Part shown: positions 33,225-42,109 of the stretch, piece by piece | Numbering within the stretch: the stretch's first letter is position 1 | Layout: each line of letters starts with the position of its first letter | Assembly: GCF_900113685.1 (NCBI RefSeq) | Contig: NZ_FOQG01000012.1 | Coordinates: forward strand, 1 to 64,000 | DNA length: 64,000 nucleotides | Reading direction: 5' to 3' | DNA from: Nocardioides psychrotolerans | GTDB taxonomy: Bacteria > Actinomycetota > Actinomycetes > Propionibacteriales > Nocardioidaceae | The notes under the pieces: generated by a model | Databases searched by the model: none | What the model was told of the DNA's origin: nothing | The model's input: the letters and a program-made list of their open reading frames with translations, nothing else | Program-made: the position numbers and the translations under genes

Positions 33225-34097
33225 TCAGGCGTCCGGCGTCAGCACGTAGCGGCTGCTGGTCCACAGGTCGCGCAGCACGACCTCGGGGAAGCGTTGCTGG
33301 ACCGCGACGTAGACCTCGCGGTAGTGCTCGGCCACCAGCTGCACGGTGCTCTCCGGGACCACGTCGGTCGTGGGGGAGGCGTGGACCCGCTTGTCCACGT
33401 CGGGCACGACGAAGGGGATGCCGGCCTGCTCGCACAACCGACGGGTGGTCTGCTCGGTGAAGAGCTGCTCGTAGAAGCCGTGGAAGACCTCATCGGGCGC
33501 GAACACCGCGGCGAGGGCGGCGAGGGTCTGGTCGTAGCGGGTGCGCCGCTCGTAGGCCGGGGTGGCGTGGTGCTCCAGGAGGAACGCCGCCGACTCCTGT
33601 GACGCCGCCGCGTGCTCGTCGTACAGGCGGGCGTGCATGCGCACCTGCGACCAGATCCGCTCGACGGGGTCGCGCATCAGGAAGACCGGCAGGGTCCGGA
33701 TTCCCCGCTCGGCGAAGCCGTCGCGGATCTGGCGGAACCGGTCGGCGGAGAGCATCCCGTAGGCCGGTGTCATGTCGGCGACGAGGCGGGTCTCCGGGGA
33801 GCGGTGCAGCAGGCCGGTGAAGTAGGCGACGTAGAGCTCCGGGTCGAGATACATGCTGAGCCGGTGGGCTGCTCGGGCGGCGACCCGGTCCCCGGGGCTC
33901 GGGTCCGTGCTGGCCGCGTGTGCCTTGGCGAGCAGCCGGTTGCGGACGCCCTGCTCGGAGGGGAGATCGAGGGCGTCGAAGACGTGGTACTCCTTGCGAT
34001 ACCCGTGAGCGAACGACGGCGAGCCCATCAGGTAGTCGTAGAGCCAGGTCGTCCCGCCCTTCTGGCACCCCACGCCGAGCAGGAACGTCTTCGTCAC
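33225..34097 (-). CDS. PAPS-dependent sulfotransferase
   Basis: A 290-residue cytosolic-type sulfotransferase. The 5'-phosphosulfate loop is GCQKGGTTWLYDYL (Lys13) and the 3'-phosphate site is FLMRDPVERIWSQVRMH (about residues 138-154). It transfers sulfate from PAPS to an unknown alcohol or amine. There is no signal peptide. It begins at a GTG with AGGG upstream. The adjacent downstream racemase is probably in the same operon, and a decayed copy of its C-terminal third survives beyond that gene. It is divergent from thrS. Confidence 0.88.
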   Translation of the reverse strand: MTKTFLLGVGCQKGGTTWLYDYLMGSPSFAHGYRKEYHVFDALDLPSEQGVRNRLLAKAHAASTDPSPGDRVAARAAHRLSMYLDPELYVAYFTGLLHRSPETRLVADMTPAYGMLSADRFRQIRDGFAERGIRTLPVFLMRDPVERIWSQVRMHARLYDEHAAASQESAAFLLEHHATPAYERRTRYDQTLAALAAVFAPDEVFHGFYEQLFTEQTTRRLCEQAGIPFVVPDVDKRVHASPTTDVVPESTVQLVAEHYREVYVAVQQRFPEVVLRDLWTSSRYVLTPDA

Positions 34098-34241
34098 GGG
34101 CCGACCCTAGGGCACGACCGAGGCCCCCGACCTGCGTCGGCGCCGCTCCTGCGTCGCCCGGCGTAAACCCGTGGCCCGGGATCGATACGATCGACTGTCA
34201 GGTCCATCCAGCCGGGCCACAGCAACCAAGGGAGCCCCACC

Positions 34242-36239
34242 GTGTCCGAGATCAAGGTTGTCCGCGTCCACGCCGGTGAGCGTGAGGAGCGGACCACCAC
34301 GACGGGCACCAAGGCCTGGGAGCTGTTCGCCGAGGACACCGAGGTGATCGCGGCACGGGTCGGCGCCGACGGGGGAGAGCTGAAGGATCTGGCTCACGAG
34401 CTCCAGGACGGCGACGTGGTCGCCGGCGTGGCGATCACCAGCCAGGACGGGCTCGACATCCTGCGCCACTCGGCCGCCCACGTCATGGCCCAGGCGGTCC
34501 AGGAGCTCTTCCCCGACGCCAAGCTCGGCATTGGCCCGCCGATCGAGAACGGCTTCTACTACGACTTCGACGTCGAGACCCCGTTCACGCCCGCGGACCT
34601 CGACAAGATCGAGACCCGGATGCGCAAGATCATCAAGGAGGGGCAGCGTTTCTCCCGGCGCGTCACCACTGACGGCGACGCGCTCACCGAGCTCCAGGAC
34701 GAGCCCTACAAGATCGAGCTCATCGGCCTGAAGGGCTCGGGCAAGTCCGATGGGGCCGCCGAGGGCGCGAGCGTCGAGGTCGGCGTCGGCGAGCTCACCA
34801 TCTACGACAACGTCCGCCGCAACGGCGACGTCGCGTGGAGCGACCTGTGTCGCGGCCCGCACCTGCCCACGACCAAGCGGATCCCGGCGTTCAAGCTGAT
34901 GCGCTCGGCCGCGGCCTACTGGCGCGGCGACGAGAAGAACAAGATGCTCCAGCGCATCTACGGCACTGCTTGGCCCTCCAAGGAGGAGCTCGAGGCGCAC
35001 CTGCACCGCATCGAGGAGGCCGAGCGTCGCGACCACCGCAAGCTCGGCCGCGAGCTGGACCTCTTCAGCTTTCCCGACGAGATCGGCTCCGGCCTGGTGG
35101 TCTTCCACCCCAAGGGCGGCGTTATCAAGCGGGTTATGGAGGACTACGTCCGCCAGCGCCACATCGAGGAGGGCTTCGACTACGTCGGCACCCCCCACAT
35201 CGCCAAGGAGGGGCTGTTCCACACCTCGGGGCACCTGCCCTACTACGCCGACACCATGTTTCCGCCGATGGAGTTCGAGGGCGCCAACTACTACCTCAAG
35301 GCTATGAACTGCCCGATGCACAACCTGATCTTCTCCTCGCGCGGGCGTTCCTACCGTGAGCTGCCGCTGCGGTTCTTCGAGTTCGGCTCGGTCTACCGCT
35401 ACGAGAAGTCCGGCGTCATCCACGGCCTCACCCGCGTGCGCGGGCTGACCCAGGACGACTCGCACTCCTACGTCACCCCTGAGCAGGCGCCGGCCGAGAT
35501 CAAGCACCTGCTCAACTTCGTCCTCGGGCTGCTCAAGGACTTCGGGCTCGACGACTTCTACCTCGAGCTCTCGACCCGCGACGACTCCAAGCCCGACAAG
35601 TTCGTCGGCTCCGACGAGGACTGGGTCACCGCGACCACCGTGCTCGAGCAGGCGGCGATCGAGTCCGGCCTCGAGCTCGTGCCAGACCCGGGCGGCGCAG
35701 CGTTCTACGGGCCCAAGATCTCCGTGCAGTGTCGCGACGCCATCGGGCGCACCTGGCAGATGTCGACGATCCAATATGACTTCAACCAGCCGAAGGGCTT
35801 CGACCTGCAGTTCAACGCCTCCGACGGCTCGCGCCAGCAGCCGGTGATGATCCACTCGGCGAAGTTCGGCTCGCTCGAGCGCTTCTTCGGCGTCCTGGTC
35901 GAGCACTACGCCGGCGCCTTCCCGCCGTGGCTCGCGCCGGTCCAGGTGCAGGCGATCCCGGTCGCCGAGTTCGCTGCCGACTACCTGCACGACGTCGCGC
36001 GCCGGATGCGGACCCAGGGCCTGCGCGTCGAGGTCGACGACTCCGACGACCGCATGCAGAAGAAGATCCGCAACGCGCAGATGCAGAAGGTGCCGTTCAT
36101 GATCATCGCCGGCGCCGACGACATCGAGGCCGGTGCGGTCTCGTTCCGCTACCGCGACGGGCGCCAGGACAACGGGGTGCCGATCGACGAGGCCATCGAG
36201 CGGGTCGCCGCCGCGATCGCCACGCGCGAGCAGGTCTGA
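34242..36239 (+). CDS. thrS: threonyl-tRNA synthetase
   Basis: A 665-residue class II aminoacyl-tRNA synthetase that charges tRNA-Thr. Domains in order: TGS (1-65), editing domain with HSAAHVMAQ and [10 protein letters not shown] (His/Cys ligands), SAD region, catalytic core with zinc ligands in [20 protein letters not shown] and [15 protein letters not shown], and a C-terminal anticodon-binding domain (from about 560). The length fits the family. The start is GTG 34242 with GGGAG upstream. In Mycobacterium thrS precedes HIT and pgsA; here five accessory genes intervene before HIT. Confidence 0.97.
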   Translation: MSEIKVVRVHAGEREERTTTTGTKAWELFAEDTEVIAARVGADGGELKDLAHELQDGDVVAGVAITSQDGLDILRHSAAHVMAQAVQELFPDAKLGIGPPIENGFYYDFDVETPFTPADLDKIETRMRKIIKEGQRFSRRVTTDGDALTELQDEPYKIELIGLKGSGKSDGAAEGASVEVGVGELTIYDNVRRNGDVAWSDLCRGPHLPTTKRIPAFKLMRSAAAYWRGDEKNKMLQRIYGTAWPSKEELEAHLHRIEEAERRDHRKLGRELDLFSFPDEIGSGLVVFHPKGGVIKRVMEDYVRQRHIEEGFDYVGTPHIAKEGLFHTSGHLPYYADTMFPPMEFEGANYYLKAMNCPMHNLIFSSRGRSYRELPLRFFEFGSVYRYEKSGVIHGLTRVRGLTQDDSHSYVTPEQAPAEIKHLLNFVLGLLKDFGLDDFYLELSTRDDSKPDKFVGSDEDWVTATTVLEQAAIESGLELVPDPGGAAFYGPKISVQCRDAIGRTWQMSTIQYDFNQPKGFDLQFNASDGSRQQPVMIHSAKFGSLERFFGVLVEHYAGAFPPWLAPVQVQAIPVAEFAADYLHDVARRMRTQGLRVEVDDSDDRMQKKIRNAQMQKVPFMIIAGADDIEAGAVSFRYRDGRQDNGVPIDEAIERVAAAIATREQV

Positions 36240-36286
36240 GGGCTCGGCCGGCTCGCACCTCACCACCGGTGTGGTGAGGTGTGGGC

Positions 36287-36757
36287 ATGGCCCGGACCAT
36301 CGCAACCACGACCGACGTCGAGCTCGAGCAGCTGCTGGAGTTCATCAGACCCCGCCACCAGATGGTGCTGATCACGACGCGCAAGGACGGCCAGCCCCAG
36401 TCCTCGCCCGTGACCGGTGGCGTCGACGACGAGGGGCGGATCGTCATCTCGACCTATCCGGAGCGGGCCAAGGCGGCCAATGCCCGCCGCACGGGCAGGG
36501 CCACGGTGCTGGTCCTCTCCGACGCGTTCAACGACGCGTGGGTGCAGGTCGAGGGCACCTGCGAGGTCATCGACATGCCCGACGCGGTCGAGCCGCTGGT
36601 CGACTACTTCCGCAGCATCTCGGGGGAGCACCCCGACTGGGACGACTACCGCCAGGCCATGCGCGACCAGGGCAAGTCCCTGATCCGCGTCACGCCCGAG
36701 CGCTGGTCGCCGGTTGCGACCGGCGGCTTCCCGGCCCGCCTCGTCGACCAGGACTGA
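36287..36757 (+). CDS. PPOX-class F420-dependent oxidoreductase
   Basis: A 156-residue split-barrel flavin/deazaflavin reductase. The N-terminal strand VLITTRKDGQPQSSPVTGGV, then RIVISTYPERAKAANARRTG and VLVLSDAFNDAWVQVEGTCEV, match actinobacterial PPOX-class F420-dependent proteins. These use reduced F420 to reduce unsaturated or aromatic substrates. GAGG eight bases before ATG 36287 supports this start over the GTG two codons earlier. It lies 47 bases after thrS and two bases before the lipoprotein gene. The substrate is unknown. Confidence 0.85.
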   Translation: MARTIATTTDVELEQLLEFIRPRHQMVLITTRKDGQPQSSPVTGGVDDEGRIVISTYPERAKAANARRTGRATVLVLSDAFNDAWVQVEGTCEVIDMPDAVEPLVDYFRSISGEHPDWDDYRQAMRDQGKSLIRVTPERWSPVATGGFPARLVDQD

Positions 36758-36758
36758 C

Positions 36759-37724
36759 GTGCGCCGGGCCCTGCTGAGCCTCGCGAGCCTGGCCGTCCTG
36801 GCCGGGTGTGGAGGCACCGCGGGGTCCGCGGACACGTCGGGCGAGACGCCCGGAGCGAGCGCCGCCAGCGAGCCGCCGGCGCCGGCGCCGGCAACGCGCA
36901 AGCCCGTGCCGAAGCCGTCGCCGAGTCCGCGCGACGAGCTTGCCGACCTCGCCGAACAGGCCGCAACCGCCGTGCCCAGCCCGCAGATCCCGCCCGAGAC
37001 CGGAGCCGTGCTCGGCGGCGACATCAGCTGGCCGCAGTGCCCGGTCGGGATGGGGATCCCACAGAAGCGCACCCTCGGCCTGCCTCTGCCGATCCCGGAG
37101 GCGCGCTACGTCGTCATCGGCCTCACCAACGGCCCCGGGTTCTACGCCAACCCCTGCCTGGGCGAGCAGGTCGCCTGGGCGCGCGACAACGACGTGCTCG
37201 TCTCGGCCTACGCCGTCGCGAGCTATCCCGAGGCACCCGAGCTGCGACGCTTCGCCACCGAGGGCCCGTACGACGGGTCCGACGGGCTGGGTGCCCTGCG
37301 CAACGTCGGCTACCAGCAGGCGCGCTTCAACATCGCCTCGATGCAGACGGCCGGCTTCGAGACGCCGATCGTGTGGATCGACGTCGAGCCCGTGCCGGAC
37401 TTCGAGTGGAGTGGGGACCCGGTCGCCAACGCCGCCGTCGTCGAGGGACTCGCGCGGGGTTACCGCGACGCCGGCTATGCGATCGGCGTCTACTCCACGC
37501 CCTACCTCTGGGAGGGCGTCGTCGGCGACCTCGCCCTCGGGGTGCCCGAGTGGCGCGCGGCCGGGCAGACCTCGCGGGAGGAGGCGTTGGGGCGCTGCGG
37601 GGCCGACTGGGTGATCCAGGGCGGGGAGGCGGTGATGGGGCAGTGGGTCGAGGCCGAGCGGGACCAGAACGTGACGTGCCCAGGGGTGGCCGCTGACCTC
37701 GGCAGGTGGTTCCACCGATATTAG
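36759..37724 (+). CDS. lipoprotein with glycoside-hydrolase-like domain (DUF1906-type)
   Basis: A 321-residue lipoprotein: a basic start and hydrophobic helix end in the lipobox LAGC, followed by a Pro/Ala/Ser-rich linker (residues 20-60). The C-terminal 240 residues resemble a TIM-barrel GH25/DUF1906-like domain: GGDISWPQCP at its start, IVWIDVEPVPDFEW (acidic pair in the catalytic position) and AIGVYSTPYLWEGV. It may act on cell-wall polymers. The GTG start follows the previous stop by one base. Its own stop codon lies inside the first operator-like palindrome of the next operon. Confidence 0.7.
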   Translation: MRRALLSLASLAVLAGCGGTAGSADTSGETPGASAASEPPAPAPATRKPVPKPSPSPRDELADLAEQAATAVPSPQIPPETGAVLGGDISWPQCPVGMGIPQKRTLGLPLPIPEARYVVIGLTNGPGFYANPCLGEQVAWARDNDVLVSAYAVASYPEAPELRRFATEGPYDGSDGLGALRNVGYQQARFNIASMQTAGFETPIVWIDVEPVPDFEWSGDPVANAAVVEGLARGYRDAGYAIGVYSTPYLWEGVVGDLALGVPEWRAAGQTSREEALGRCGADWVIQGGEAVMGQWVEAERDQNVTCPGVAADLGRWFHRY

Positions 37725-37745
37725 CGCGACGCCATGTCGCGCTAA
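37721..37745. promoter_or_regulatory. candidate TetR operator, copy 1
   Basis: A perfect inverted repeat with ten-base arms TTAGCGCGAC and GTCGCGCTAA around a five-base centre (GCCAT). It overlaps the stop of the lipoprotein gene and could double as a terminator. Confidence 0.6.
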
Positions 37746-37749
37746 CTCT

Positions 37750-37775
37750 TTACATGTGACGCACTGTCGCACTAA
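37750..37775. promoter_or_regulatory. candidate TetR operator, copy 2
   Basis: An imperfect palindrome with core GTGACGCACTGTCGCAC, matching the core GCGACGCCATGTCGCGC of copy 1 (29 bases to the left, centre to centre). It lies 43 bases before the AurF-type gene start, in the promoter position. Confidence 0.6.
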
Positions 37776-37817
37776 CCTCGGTGTCGTTGACCAACCAACG
37801 GTGAGAGGTGAGTGCAC

Positions 37818-38777
37818 ATGAGCGCCGTGCAGAGCTACCAGGACACGCTCCAGACCCTGTCGGAGGCGTCGGTGCACCAGCACTTCGACGCCTTCCTCGA
37901 CATCGACTGGGACAACCCGGCCTACGCGATCGACCCGCACGACGAGCGTTGGATCCTCCCGGAGGCCGACGTGCTCGGCCGCCACCCGTGGTATCGCTCG
38001 CTGCCGCGCGAGGAGCAGATCCGCATCGGGCTCTACCGCCAGGCGCAGGTCACCAAGGTGGGCCTGCAGTTCGAGCAGATCCTGATCGCCGGGCTGATGA
38101 ACTTCGCCTTCAACCTGCCCAACGGGTCGCCGGAGTTCCGCTACTCCACGCACGAGGCGACCGAGGAGTGCCACCACACCCAGATGTTCCAGGAGTTCGT
38201 CAACCGCTCCGGCCAGGACGTCGGAGGTGGCTCGCGGCTCTTCCGCGCGGTCGCGCCGTTCCTCCCCCTCGCCGCGAAGTGGGTGCCGTTCGCCTTCTTC
38301 TTCGGCGTCCTGGCCGGCGAGGAGCCGATCGACCACGTCCAGAAGTCGGTCCTGCGCGCCGGCGACGACATGCACCCGCTGCTGCAGCGGATCATGCAGA
38401 TCCACGTCGCCGAGGAAGCCCGCCACATCGGCTTCGCGCACCAGTACCTCGAGCACCAGGCGCCCAAGCTGCGCCGCCTCGACCGCGCCGTCCTGTCGGT
38501 CATCGTGCCCGTGATCATGCGCTGGCTCTGCGACGAGATCCTCAAGCCGACCACGAAGGCCCGCAAGGACATGGGCATCCCGCGCAGCGTCGTCAAGGAG
38601 ATCTACTGGGACTCGCCCGAGGGCGCCAAGATGCTGCGCGACCTCTTCGGCGACGTGCGGATGCTCGCCGAGGAGACCGGCATGATGAACCCGGTCTCAC
38701 GCCGGGTCTGGCGCCTGATGCGCATCGACGGCCGCTCCTCGCGCTTCCGCAGCGAGCCCGCCTCGGCCGCGGCCTGA
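37818..38777 (+). CDS. AurF-type diiron oxygenase
   Basis: A 319-residue ferritin-like diiron protein of the p-aminobenzoate N-oxygenase (AurF) family. The iron ligand motifs are visible: LQFEQILIAGLMNF, STHEATEECHHTQMF (ExxH) and IHVAEEARHIGFAH (ExxRH). AurF-like enzymes oxidise amines or hydroxylate using electrons from a reductase. ATG 37818 follows GAGAGGTGAG. The next gene, a ferredoxin-fused reductase, starts three bases after the stop, so it is the likely electron donor. Two palindromes upstream and a TetR gene downstream point to inducible control. The substrate is unknown. Confidence 0.85.
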   Translation: MSAVQSYQDTLQTLSEASVHQHFDAFLDIDWDNPAYAIDPHDERWILPEADVLGRHPWYRSLPREEQIRIGLYRQAQVTKVGLQFEQILIAGLMNFAFNLPNGSPEFRYSTHEATEECHHTQMFQEFVNRSGQDVGGGSRLFRAVAPFLPLAAKWVPFAFFFGVLAGEEPIDHVQKSVLRAGDDMHPLLQRIMQIHVAEEARHIGFAHQYLEHQAPKLRRLDRAVLSVIVPVIMRWLCDEILKPTTKARKDMGIPRSVVKEIYWDSPEGAKMLRDLFGDVRMLAEETGMMNPVSRRVWRLMRIDGRSSRFRSEPASAAA

Positions 38778-38780
38778 TCC

Positions 38781-40484
38781 GTGACCTACGTCGTCACGCA
38801 GTCGTGCTGCGCCGACGCCTCGTGCGTCGTCGCCTGCCCCGTCAACTGCATCCACCCGGCGCCGGGTGAGCCCGGCTTCGCCGAGGCCGAGATGCTCTAC
38901 GTCGACGCGAACTCCTGCGTCGACTGCGGTGCCTGCGCGACGGCATGCCCAGCCGACGCGGTCGTGCCCCACACGGCGCTGAGCGAGGCACAGCTTCCCT
39001 TCCTCAAGCTCAACGCCGACTACTACGAGGTCTTCGCGCACGTCGGTCGGGCACCCCTCGCGATCGTTCCGCCCCAGCGCCGGCTCACGCGACCCGGGCC
39101 CTTCCGGGTCGCGGTCGTCGGCGCCGGGCCGGCCGGCCTCTACACCGCCGACGAGCTGCTCAAGCAGCCCGAGGTCAGCGTCGACGTCTACGACCGGCTG
39201 CCCACGCCCTACGGCCTGGTCCGCGCCGGGGTCGCACCCGACCACCAGCACACCAAACAGGTCGACCAGCTCTTCCGCGAGATCGAGCAGCAGCCCGGCT
39301 TCCGCTACTTCCTCGGCGTCGAGGTCGGCCGCGACCTCAGCCTCGAGGAGCTCACCGCCCAGTACGACGGCGTCGTCTACGCCGTCGGCGCGTCCTCCGA
39401 CCGCTCGCTCGGCATCGAGGGTGAGGAGCTGACCGGCTCGGTCGCCGCGACCGACGTCGTCGGTTGGTACAACGGTCACCCGGACAAGCAGGACCTCGAC
39501 CTCGGCCTCGACCGGCTCTCCTCGGGGCGCGTCGTGATCGTCGGCAACGGCAACGTGGCCCTCGACGTCGCACGCATCCTCACCGCCGACCCGGCCGAGC
39601 TCGAGCGCACCGACATCGCCGCCGTGCCGTGGTCGATCCTGCACCGCAGCCGGGTGCGCGAGGTCGTCGTGCTCGGGCGTCGCGGGGCCGCCCAGGCCGC
39701 TTTCACCGTGCCCGAGCTGATCGGGCTCGCGGGGTTGCGCGGGGTGGACGTGCGGGTGTCGGGGCTCGCTGGTGCCACGGCGGTGGAGGCCGGCGGGGCG
39801 GTGGACGAGCGGAGCCGGCTCCTCGCGGAGCTCGCGGCCCGCCCGCGGCGGCCCAGTCTCCCGACGATCGAGCTGCGCTTCCTCACCTCGCCGACCCGCA
39901 TCGTCGGCGACGAGCACGGAGTCACCGGCGTCGAGGTCGTGACCAACCGCCTCGAGGTCGGCGCCGACGGCGAGCTGCGCGCCGTGCCGTCCGGGGAGCG
40001 GCAGCTCCTTGAGACCCGCCTCGTGCTCCGCTCGGTCGGCTATCGCGGGGAGCCCGTCGCCGACCTTCCCCACGACCCCGCGACCGGCGTGGTGCCGAGC
40101 GACCGGGGGCGCGTGCGGCCCGGGGTCTACGTCGTCGGGTGGGCCAAGCGCGGTCCGAGCGGCTTCATCGGGACCAACAAGACCTGCGCGCAGGAGACCG
40201 TCACGCGGATCCTGGACGACCTCGACTCCGGCGCGACGGCGACGCCCGTGGGGACCCGCGCGTCCATCGCGGAGGTCGTGCGCGGCCGGTGCCCCGACGT
40301 GGTCGACCTCGCAGGGTGGCAGGCCATCGATGCCGAGGAGCGGCGCCGTGGTGCCGCCCGCGGTCGGGCCCGCGCCAAGTTCGTCGACGTCGAGGAGCTG
40401 GTGCGCGTCGCGCAGCAAGGTGCCCGACGTCCGGCCCGTCGCCGTTACCCTTCAGCCAGGGAGTGGTTCGAGAAACGGAGTTGA
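38781..40484 (+). CDS. ferredoxin-fused NADP reductase, FprB-like
   Basis: A 567-residue fusion. Residues 1-65 hold a two-cluster ferredoxin domain (CCADASCVVACPVNC, then CVDCGACATACPADA). Residues 105-560 are an adrenodoxin-reductase-like flavoprotein with FAD motif VAVVGAGPAGLYTADELL and NADP motif VVIVGNGNVALDVARIL. Such FprB-type proteins shuttle electrons from NADPH to an internal ferredoxin. It starts at GTG three bases after the AurF-type gene, which argues for a dedicated redox partner. The TetR gene follows without a gap. Confidence 0.92.
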   Translation: MTYVVTQSCCADASCVVACPVNCIHPAPGEPGFAEAEMLYVDANSCVDCGACATACPADAVVPHTALSEAQLPFLKLNADYYEVFAHVGRAPLAIVPPQRRLTRPGPFRVAVVGAGPAGLYTADELLKQPEVSVDVYDRLPTPYGLVRAGVAPDHQHTKQVDQLFREIEQQPGFRYFLGVEVGRDLSLEELTAQYDGVVYAVGASSDRSLGIEGEELTGSVAATDVVGWYNGHPDKQDLDLGLDRLSSGRVVIVGNGNVALDVARILTADPAELERTDIAAVPWSILHRSRVREVVVLGRRGAAQAAFTVPELIGLAGLRGVDVRVSGLAGATAVEAGGAVDERSRLLAELAARPRRPSLPTIELRFLTSPTRIVGDEHGVTGVEVVTNRLEVGADGELRAVPSGERQLLETRLVLRSVGYRGEPVADLPHDPATGVVPSDRGRVRPGVYVVGWAKRGPSGFIGTNKTCAQETVTRILDDLDSGATATPVGTRASIAEVVRGRCPDVVDLAGWQAIDAEERRRGAARGRARAKFVDVEELVRVAQQGARRPARRRYPSAREWFEKRS

Positions 40485-41216
40485 GTGGTGGCCAGCGCGA
40501 GGGTGGACGGACGTCAGGCGCGCTGGGACCGACACAACCAGCAGCGCCGCCAGCAGATCCTCGACGCCGCGATCGCGGTCGTGGAGACCGCCGAGCCTGG
40601 CGCGGAGTTCCACGTCCAGCAGATCGCGGACGAGGCCGGCCTCAACCGCACGGTCGTCTACCGCCACTTCTCCGACCGCGCCGACCTCGACCGGGCCATC
40701 CAGGCCGAGATCCTGGTGCAGCTCACCGCGCTGCTGGTGCCGCAGGTCAGCCTCGACGGCACGGTCAACGAGATCATCCACCGGATCATCTCGACCTACG
40801 TCGACTGGGCTGTCGAGCACCCGGCGCTGCACCGCCTCGCTGAGCATGACTCCACCGGCGGCCCCGGCCCGCTCCAGAACGGCATCCACCAGATCGCCGG
40901 CGTGCTCGTCGAGATCCTCGAGACGGCGGTGACCATGCTCGAGGTGCAGCTCGACGACGGCGAGAAGGCGGCGATCGACCCGCTGGCCTACGCCCTGGTG
41001 GGTGCGGTCTTCGGCGCCGTACGACGATGGGCGTCGCGCGAGGAGCGCGAGCCCTCGGCCGCCCAGCTCTCCGACATCCTCAGCCGCTCGGTGTGGCACC
41101 TGCTCGACGGCCACGCCCGCCGGCTCGGCCTCGACCTCGACCCGGACCGGCCGATCGAGGAGCTCTTCGGGCTTTGGGGCCTGGTCGACGACGGACCTGA
41201 GGTGGCGCAAGCATGA
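40485..41216 (+). CDS. TetR/AcrR family regulator
   Basis: A 243-residue regulator. The helix-turn-helix is FHVQQIADEAGLNRTVVYRH followed by FSDRADLDRAI, the typical TetR recognition region. The C-terminal ligand domain includes EIIHRIISTYVDWAVEHPALHRLAEH. GGAG precedes the start (GTG 40485, directly after the reductase stop). It closes the AurF-reductase operon, and the repeated palindromes at 37721 and 37750 are its likely operators. Its stop overlaps the HIT gene start (ATGA), linking the accessory operon to the core genes downstream. Confidence 0.9.
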   Translation: MVASARVDGRQARWDRHNQQRRQQILDAAIAVVETAEPGAEFHVQQIADEAGLNRTVVYRHFSDRADLDRAIQAEILVQLTALLVPQVSLDGTVNEIIHRIISTYVDWAVEHPALHRLAEHDSTGGPGPLQNGIHQIAGVLVEILETAVTMLEVQLDDGEKAAIDPLAYALVGAVFGAVRRWASREEREPSAAQLSDILSRSVWHLLDGHARRLGLDLDPDRPIEELFGLWGLVDDGPEVAQA

Positions 41217-41752
41217 GTGACACGATCGTGCAGGACGGCGTCGGTGAGCCCGACGACCTCGACCGGCTCTGGACCCCGCACCGGATGGCCTACATCCGCG
41301 GCGAGAACAAGCCGGCCAATGCGACGTCGGGGGAGTGCCCGTTCTGCCGGATCCCGTCCATCGACGATGCCGCGGGGCTCGTGGTGCGCCGAGGACGGCT
41401 CGCCTTCGTGGTCCTCAACCTCTACCCCTACGCGCCGGGCCACCTGATGGTCTGTCCCTACCGCCACGTCGCCGACTACACCGCGACCACCGACGAGGAG
41501 GCCGCCGACATCGCCGACCTCACCCGCCGGGCGATGAGTGTCATCCGCTCGGTCTCCGGCGCGGGCGGTTTCAACATCGGGATGAACCAGGGTGTCGTCG
41601 CCGGCGCCGGCATCGCGGCCCACCTGCACCAGCACGTCGTGCCGCGCTGGACCGGCGACCAGAACTTCATGCCGATCATCGGGCGCACCAAGACCCTTCC
41701 CGAGCTCCTCACCGACACGCGGTCCCTGATCGCCGACGCCTGGGACCGTTGA
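41213..41752 (+). CDS. HIT family hydrolase
   Basis: A 179-residue histidine-triad protein with His137-x-His139-x-His141 (AHLHQHVVPRW). CPFC near residues 42-45 with His residues may bind zinc, as in some HIT proteins. The family hydrolyses or phosphorolyses dinucleotide polyphosphates such as Ap4A. In Mycobacterium the orthologue lies between thrS and pgsA, matching this position. It overlaps the TetR gene by four bases. The function of the orthologue in lipid synthesis regions is not settled. Confidence 0.92.
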   Translation: MSDTIVQDGVGEPDDLDRLWTPHRMAYIRGENKPANATSGECPFCRIPSIDDAAGLVVRRGRLAFVVLNLYPYAPGHLMVCPYRHVADYTATTDEEAADIADLTRRAMSVIRSVSGAGGFNIGMNQGVVAGAGIAAHLHQHVVPRWTGDQNFMPIIGRTKTLPELLTDTRSLIADAWDR

Positions 41753-42109
41753 GCGCCCCTCGTCGGTCGGAGAGCCGAAGTCGCGGGCCCAGCGCTCGCC
41801 CAGGACCCCTTTCCCGCGGTGGTCAAACGATTGACCATCGGGGCGGGGCCTTTCCCTCACGAGGATGCACGCCAGCGGAAATGTTCGTGGAGCGCGGCAT
41901 GGTCGCACGCCCGCGGGCGCCGCAACAGCTCGACGAAGTCGAGTCTGGAATGGCGTGATCGCCTGCTGCATTCTCGGGTCGCCCGCGCGCGGAGCCCCTC
42001 AGATGGAAGTCGAAGGCGGATCGGGCCGGAGAAGTGGGACACCCAACAAGGCCAGGCCCCCTCTGACCGAGCCCGAGGGCTCCTCGGGCTCGACCAGCGA
42101 GCAGGCGCG
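41753..42109. other. intergenic region between convergent genes
   Basis: 357 bases with an inverted repeat at 41820-41837 (TGGTCAA, ACGA, TTGACCA) and a strong hairpin at 42069. No coding frame with a good start is seen. Confidence 0.5.
42069..42091. terminator. hairpin between HIT region and dehydrogenase gene
   Basis: GAGCCCGAGG and CCTCGGGCTC are perfect ten-base arms with a three-base loop. It lies 18 bases past the end of the gene at 42110 and could stop transcription from either side. No U-tract is present. Confidence 0.55.

Noticed and set aside
34098..34241. T-box leader before thrS
   Set aside because: The gap is only 144 bases and lacks a recognisable T-box sequence or antiterminator stem; actinobacterial T-boxes mostly precede ileS.
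34107..36305. 732-codon open frame on the minus strand across thrS
   Set aside because: It is the antisense shadow of thrS. The translation is rich in Val, Leu, Arg, Asp and Gly repeats with no family signature, typical of the reverse frame of a GC-rich gene.
38697..40418. 573-codon minus-strand frame opposite the ferredoxin-reductase fusion
   Set aside because: The plus-strand protein has complete iron-sulfur and FAD/NADP motifs; the reverse frame has none.
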